From: Nitzschia sp. pyKryTriq1
Taxonomy: Eukaryota > Bacillariophyta > Bacillariophyceae > Bacillariales > Bacillariaceae
NCBI GenBank assembly: GCA_956465555.1
Contig: OY101119.1
Span: 186,001-250,000 of the forward strand
Direction of reading: 5' to 3'
Length of the DNA stretch: 64,000 nt
In this document: in pieces, positions 62,607 to 64,000 of the stretch
Position numbering within the stretch: position 1 is the first letter of the stretch
How the letters are laid out: every line of letters starts with the position of its first letter
Translations under genes and position numbers: made by a program
Notes under the pieces: generated by a model
Seen by the model: only the letters and a program-made list of their open reading frames with translations
The model's database searches: none
What the model was told of the DNA's origin: nothing

Positions 62607-63889
62607 TGTTGTTGTTGTTGTTGTTGTTGTGTTTGTAATCGTGATTGGTTAGTTTGAAGGAGAAAAGAGGGTGCTTGATTGCTGTGCTTTTCCTTATGGA
62701 TGAGTTTTGTTTTGGATGGATTGAACACGGTGAGGATGATGATTGATTGCTGCTGGACTGCATGCGGCGGGACGCAGCGCCAGTTTTCTTTATACTGTCT
62801 GTGTTGTTGTTTTTGTTGTTGTTGTTGTTGATACCGGTACCGCGGTACCGTACCAGGTACCAGTGGTACCGGTACCAGTGGTACTTTTATGGTGGAAAAA
62901 AAAGCAAGCTACAGCTTGGCTACTGTACAGCGCGCACTGCCCAGCACTTTTCAGTACATACAGTACCTGTTTTTAAAATCGGGAACGGGCGGGCGGACGG
63001 AGTAATCGTGGGCTCCGGTCTTTCTCTTAAATCTTTTTCACCAGGGTATTGAGGATGGGGCACTATAATATTTTTGACCTTATTTATGAATTATTGGCAT
63101 TCGTGACTGCTGCGAAGCATAATAGGGGGGCGGGAGGCAACGCCTCCACCGCATCCCGCCCCCGCCCCCGTACAGGCAGGTACCGGTACCTCGTTCTACG
63201 TAACCCCTCGATGTCCACACTCAATCTAGGTAACCTCCTTGTTCTACGTAACCCCTTGATGTCCACACTCAATCTATCTCGTCACCCCCCTTCCATCCAA
63301 TACTAGCCTTGCCGGCACGGTAGGGGGCAAGAACGTTCAAACTACGCTCGCAGCCCCTACCTCCCGGAACACTTATACAGTATTGTACAGTGCATACATT
63401 ACAGTACAGTACCGGTGCCGTACGCCATGGAACCAGACAGTGCCGATGGGGCCAGCCGGTTCTGGGTACAATAAGTACCGTATGTACGCATACAGTACTG
63501 TACCAATACGAGTACCATACCGGAAGAGTAACACGCAGAATTGCGTACGTGCTGTACAGTAACAAACCGTGACGTGTTCTCCCTTTGTAAATAAGGTACC
63601 TGTTACCGGTATTTTATGTGGCGCCCAAAGTCATAAACATGCGCTGTGCGCAGAGCGAAACGCGAAACCAGCGAGTCAAAGTCGTCATCCTTCCGGTACG
63701 AAGTATCATGTATGTACCGGTACAAGAAGAACGCAGGGCACAGAGCACACAGAACATAGAGCATATATCAGTAATTGTACCGGTAATACTCATATTTTTA
63801 TCTCCTCATACTACTGTATCATAATAATAGTCTATCAAACGACTCCTCCCACCATTCCTCATTGACTGACTATTATACTGCCTGCCTGC
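62607..63889. other. Intergenic, palindromes and a direct repeat
   Basis: Overlapping TACCGGTA/GGTACC motifs at 62831-62884, and a 34-bp direct repeat (TTCTACGTAACCCC...) at 63194-63227 and 63242-63275. No supported gene. Confidence 0.55.
63194..63275. repeat. 34-bp direct repeat pair
   Basis: Two copies differing at one base (CTCGATG versus CTTGATG), separated by 14 bp. Confidence 0.9.
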
Positions 63890-64000
63890 ATGAGAATGTT
63901 ATCACCGTCGTCGTCGTCGTCGTCCCAGCACCCTTTTCCTCCTGCCGAGCCGAAGGATAAAAATAATATCACTGATGATGATAATGATGATGATGATGAC
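63890..64000 (+). CDS. Possible 5' end of a gene, cut by the window edge
   Basis: An ATG opens a frame of 37 codons with no stop to the end: a Ser run, then HPFPPAEPKDKNN and an Asp/Asn run. Such disordered starts are common in this window's genes (compare 51708 and 45971). Too short to name. Confidence 0.35.
   Translation, partial: MRMLSPSSSSSSQHPFPPAEPKDKNNITDDDNDDDDD

Overview
The window is nuclear DNA from a diatom, most likely a pennate one. Evidence: most genes are intron-poor with short spliceosomal introns. Several families are typical of diatoms: a diatom-type cyclin, two CRAL-TRIO/DUF6824 fusion proteins, secreted proteins with Ser/Pro linkers, and signal peptides followed by plastid-type transit motifs. 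Coding regions carry long Asn, Asp, Gln, Ser and His runs. A selenocysteine-specific elongation factor shows that the cell makes selenoproteins. No rRNA, tRNA or CRISPR array was found. All functional calls come from reading motifs, not from database searches.

Layout. 1-1164 is the 5' end of acetyl-CoA carboxylase (leftward, cut by the window edge). 3507-15161 holds a cyclin, an ER thioredoxin-fold protein with a 14-nt microexon, two related single-pass membrane proteins and a four-CX9C mitochondrial-type protein. 15902-24142 holds a GPI-anchored GH72 glucanosyltransferase, a plastid- or secretory-targeted Rdx (SelW-like) protein that has lost its CXXC, two tandem paralogues of unknown function and methionine aminopeptidase 2. 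24631-29159 holds two DUF1275 membrane proteins with an uncharacterised membrane-anchored ORF between them. 30133-37231 holds the selenocysteine elongation factor and a SWEET sugar transporter, with a Hint-domain gene inserted between them.

32788-50423 is the most unusual part. A C-terminal cassette of two tandem Hint (hedgehog/intein-type) domains occurs three times, always leftward. It is joined to a long secreted coiled-coil protein at 33337-35448, and to a 2OG-Fe(II) oxygenase (prolyl-4-hydroxylase-like) domain at 48735-50423 and in a decayed copy at 39495-41191. The first gene is flanked by direct repeats of the end of the elongation-factor gene. The other two share a duplicated unit that also carries the 3' end of a secreted protein gene. 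Between them (41200-45400) lies a repeat-rich stretch with a large inverted repeat, a transposase-like remnant, scrambled SET-domain fragments and TTGCAACA-type palindromic arrays.

45971-53348 holds two CRAL-TRIO/DUF6824 paralogues that flank the intact oxygenase-Hint gene. 53974-62606 holds an FAD monooxygenase, a membrane-anchored metallophosphoesterase, a small SET protein with a signal peptide and a type I membrane protein of a common diatom family. Intergenic DNA is dominated by trinucleotide repeats and short palindromes (TACCGGTA, TACTAGTA, GTAC).
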